From NCBI GenBank assembly GCA_017379255.1, contig JAFNWZ010000284.1, forward strand, positions 1 to 15,200: 15,200 bases of DNA, given 5' to 3'. Shown here piece after piece: positions 12,983-15,200 of the stretch. This DNA is from Akkermansia sp. (lineage in GTDB: Bacteria > Verrucomicrobiota > Verrucomicrobiia > Verrucomicrobiales > Akkermansiaceae). A model generated the notes under the pieces. It saw nothing but the letters and a program-made list of their open reading frames with translations, did no database searches and had not been told where the DNA came from. The translations under genes and the position numbers were made by a program. Numbering within the stretch: position 1 is the first letter of the stretch; each line of letters opens with the position of its first letter.

Positions 12983-13696
12983 ATGATAGATACCTTTCCA
13001 CTTACCGGTGAGCCGCTGAGGGGAATCTGGAGCATTGAATACCGCAACCCGGAATACGATGGGCCGGAGACCCTCAAGGGGTACTACATTGGTCTGGGCG
13101 GGCGCGTGTTTGAAACTCGTGTGCTGAATTGCCCGGAGGGGCAGGCCCTGGTCTGTGTGGCCAGCCTGCCGGCTGACGCGGTGGAAGTGGCGATTCCTGA
13201 TTTGTTGCAGGGGCAACCGCTGCATGCTGTCCGCCTGGCGTATCCGGATGAAATGGAGGAGCTGGCGATAGTGCTGGATTTCGGTCAGGAGCTTTACCTG
13301 CAATTCTACCCGCTCAGCGCGGTGTATCCCGCCGCAGAAATGAGACTGGGGGAGTATGCCGGGGAGGTCGCATTGGCGCTGAAGCTGGGCGGACGCTTTC
13401 CGGAATCTGTGACTTTGCCGGCAGAAACGAAAAATTACTACCGCCGTAATACCAGGCTGCAGCAAGTGGGGATAGCACTGGTTGTCGCCAGCCTGGTGGG
13501 CGGGTTTTTCGTGGATAGAGAGTTGTCGTTGCTTGTGTTGGGGGTAGGAATTGCAGCATACTTCATCGGTACTCTGCTGAACTTGCGAAAGCTTGTGTGT
13601 CCCTGGTGTGGCATGCGACAGATGCGCAGCAACGGACAAACCGAGGGCGGTATGTTCTGCGAAAACTGCCAGAACATATCCCGCCTGAACGATTAG
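12983..13696 (+). CDS. Membrane protein with C-terminal zinc ribbon
   Basis: The 237-residue product has a soluble N-terminal part (1-155) of alternating hydrophobic strands containing several G-G turns. Two adjacent membrane segments follow (about 162-177 VGIALVVASLVGGFFV and 182-199 SLLVLGVGIAAYFIGTLL), joined by a short DRE turn. The C-terminal zinc ribbon has C206-PWC209 and C226-ENC229. With a hairpin in the membrane, both ends should lie on the same side, most likely the cytoplasm. No family is recognised. It begins directly after the terminator of the preceding operon and no promoter or ribosome site can be seen in the eight-base gap, so its expression is a puzzle. The codon pattern is more mixed than that of the genes on each side. 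Confidence 0.75.
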   Translation: MIDTFPLTGEPLRGIWSIEYRNPEYDGPETLKGYYIGLGGRVFETRVLNCPEGQALVCVASLPADAVEVAIPDLLQGQPLHAVRLAYPDEMEELAIVLDFGQELYLQFYPLSAVYPAAEMRLGEYAGEVALALKLGGRFPESVTLPAETKNYYRRNTRLQQVGIALVVASLVGGFFVDRELSLLVLGVGIAAYFIGTLLNLRKLVCPWCGMRQMRSNGQTEGGMFCENCQNISRLND

Positions 13697-13810
13697 CATC
13701 CAGATTCTGAGCTGGTTAATGTGATTGATATGCAGGGCGCCTTGCCTCGTAAAAATAAGGGATAAAGTCCCGCAAAGTGACTAAAAATTAGCGGAAGTCA
13801 AAATAAGCGC

Positions 13811-13838
13811 TTGCCAGAAGAGGAATTATGACTATAAT
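13811..13838 (+). promoter_or_regulatory. Malic enzyme promoter
   Basis: TTGCCA (13811-13816), 16 bases, and a perfect -10 box TATAAT (13833-13838). Start near 13845, leaving about 18 bases of leader if ATG 13863 is used. Confidence 0.65.
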
Positions 13839-13845
13839 ACCCGCT

Positions 13846-13859
13846 CACTTACCAAAGTG
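13846..13859. promoter_or_regulatory. Inverted repeat in the malic enzyme leader
   Basis: CACTT-ACCA-AAGTG (5-bp arms) lies at the predicted mRNA start, just before the ATG at 13863. It could be a small 5' hairpin or an operator; its position resembles that of the repeat at 10877-10890, but the sequence differs. Confidence 0.3.
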
Positions 13860-13862
13860 CGT

Positions 13863-15176
13863 ATGAGTAATAACTTAGCTGAAAGAGCTCTTCAATACCA
13901 CGAGCAGCCGCGTCCCGGCAAACTGGAAGTGCTGCCGTGCAAGTCCTGTTTTACCATCGACGACCTGACTCTGGCCTATTCTCCCGGCGTGGCAGTGCCC
14001 TGCATGGAGATTGCGAACGATACCTCCCTGTCTGGTCGCTACACCAACCGCAGCAACCTGGTGGGTGTTATCAGTAACGGCACGGCTGTGCTGGGCCTCG
14101 GCAACATCGGTGCCCATGCCTCCAAGCCCGTGATGGAGGGTAAAGGCCTCCTTTTCAAGATTTACGCCGACGTGGACGTCTTTGATATCGAGCTCGATAT
14201 CAAGAAGCCCGAAACGCTGATTGAAGTCATCAAGACCATGGAGCCCACCTTCGGTGCTATCAACCTGGAGGATATCAAGGCTCCCGAGTGCTTTGTGGTG
14301 GAGCAGCGCCTGCGCGAGGAAATGAACATCCCCGTGTTCCACGATGACCAGCATGGCACCGCCGTTATCTCCGGCGCCGCCCTGCTGAATGCCGCCCACC
14401 TCACCGGCCGCCTGCTGCAGGATATGCGCTGCGTGGTCTGCGGTGCCGGTGCCGCCGGTATTGCCTGCGCCAAGTTCTACATGGCCCTCGGTATCCGCCG
14501 TGAAAATATCTTCATGTTTGACTCCAAGGGTCTCATCCATACTGGCCGCCTGGATCTGCATCCCACCAAGGCCATGTTTGCCCAGAGTGAGGACTGCACG
14601 CTGGAGGTTGCCCTGACAGGGGCTGATATCTTCCTGGGCCTTTCCAAGAAGGGCCTCCTCAAGCCCGAGATGGTGAAGAGCATGGCTCCCAACCCCATCA
14701 TCTTTGCTTGCGCCAACCCCGACCCCGAAATCACTTACGATGAAGCCAAGGCTGCCCGCCCGGACTGCATCATGGGTTCCGGCCGCAGCGACTGGCCGAA
14801 CCAGGTGAACAACGTGAGCTGCTTCCCCTACAGGTTCCGCGCCGCCCTCGATATGGAGGCCACCAGCATCAGCGAGGCCATGAAGATTGCCGCCGCCCGA
14901 GCTCTGGCAGATCTCGCCCGTCAGCCCGTGCCCGCCGAAGTGGTGGAAGCCAACGGTGGCGTGCCGCTGGAATTCGGCCGCGACTACGTGATTCCGAAGC
15001 CCTTCGACCCGCGCATGATTGAGTACCTTTGCCCCGCTATTGCTGAGGCTGCCGTGCTCTCCGGCGTGGCCCGCCGCCCGCTCCCTGAGCGTGAGGCCTA
15101 CACCGCCGAGCTCAAGGCCCGCGTGGCCAAGGTGCACGAGCGCACTCACGCCCTGGTGGATAGTTACAAGGCGTAA
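13863..15176 (+). CDS. Malic enzyme, NAD(P)-dependent
   Basis: Malic enzyme decarboxylates malate to pyruvate with NAD or NADP. The 437-residue product is the short bacterial form, without the phosphotransacetylase-like tail of MaeB. Motifs: YSPGVA (39-44), [17 protein letters not shown] (78-94), EDIKAPECF (136-144), FHDDQHGTA (159-167), the Rossmann loop GAGAAG (194-199), then FDSKGL and [12 protein letters not shown] with FPYRFRGALD-like sequence. All conserved active-site blocks are present. I chose ATG 13863 rather than the in-frame GTG at 13857, because the GTG lies inside the inverted repeat and adds only two residues. Coenzyme choice cannot be told reliably from sequence. It ends 24 bases before the window end, with nothing further visible. 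Confidence 0.94.
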   Translation: MSNNLAERALQYHEQPRPGKLEVLPCKSCFTIDDLTLAYSPGVAVPCMEIANDTSLSGRYTNRSNLVGVISNGTAVLGLGNIGAHASKPVMEGKGLLFKIYADVDVFDIELDIKKPETLIEVIKTMEPTFGAINLEDIKAPECFVVEQRLREEMNIPVFHDDQHGTAVISGAALLNAAHLTGRLLQDMRCVVCGAGAAGIACAKFYMALGIRRENIFMFDSKGLIHTGRLDLHPTKAMFAQSEDCTLEVALTGADIFLGLSKKGLLKPEMVKSMAPNPIIFACANPDPEITYDEAKAARPDCIMGSGRSDWPNQVNNVSCFPYRFRAALDMEATSISEAMKIAAARALADLARQPVPAEVVEANGGVPLEFGRDYVIPKPFDPRMIEYLCPAIAEAAVLSGVARRPLPEREAYTAELKARVAKVHERTHALVDSYKA

Positions 15177-15200
15177 CCGCAATTCAATGCTTTTTCCCGA

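Noticed and set aside
10898..13699. 933-codon open frame on the minus strand
   Set aside because: It spans three well-supported plus-strand genes and the terminator between them; no motif or sensible start is seen.
13875..15182. 435-codon open frame on the minus strand
   Set aside because: It is antisense to the malic enzyme, which has all its conserved blocks on the plus strand.

Overview
The window looks like a chromosomal segment of a gut Verrucomicrobiota bacterium, probably Akkermansia or a close relative. This rests on gene content recalled from memory: a long-form IspG of 580 residues, a short malic enzyme, and a NahK-like sugar kinase paired with a sugar-phosphate nucleotidyltransferase. 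Many start codons also lack a Shine-Dalgarno sequence. No search was run, so the genus is an inference.

Layout. Positions 1-752 hold three small minus-strand genes: one cut by the window edge, a 55-residue orphan and a DUF1232/YkvA-like membrane protein. From 840 to 4467 lies an accessory island of two regulator-plus-kinase modules: HTH-like protein then Hanks kinase 1, and XRE-like HTH then Hanks kinase 2. Its first gene is visibly richer in A and T than the genes further right. The two sets are separated by a divergent control region with a palindrome and helically phased A-tracts. ispG (4550-6292) follows. It is followed by 368 bases without a gene that hold an array of different perfect hairpins joined by a constant GATATCG/CGATAT linker. 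Next come a small secreted protein (6661-7086), convergent recN (7126-8787), and a PhnP-like metallo-beta-lactamase-fold hydrolase (8853-9632) transcribed divergently from recN. A solitary phage-type capsid gene (9857-10765) ends at a strong terminator. A two-gene amino-sugar salvage operon (10910-12913) also ends at a terminator. A zinc-ribbon membrane protein (12983-13696) and a malic enzyme (13863-15176) close the window.

How the genes work together. ispG, recN, the nucleotidyltransferase/kinase pair and the malic enzyme are ordinary metabolism and repair. The regulator/kinase pairs look like a small signalling unit. Both kinases keep catalytic residues, but their C-termini suggest different ways of meeting the membrane: an amphipathic repeat in kinase 1 and a glycine-rich hydrophobic stretch in kinase 2. 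The lone capsid gene has no portal, terminase or tail neighbours and so may be domesticated. The hairpin array is the most unusual DNA in the window. Several promoters place the predicted transcription start on or next to the ATG, which suggests frequent leaderless mRNAs. All promoter calls are by eye.
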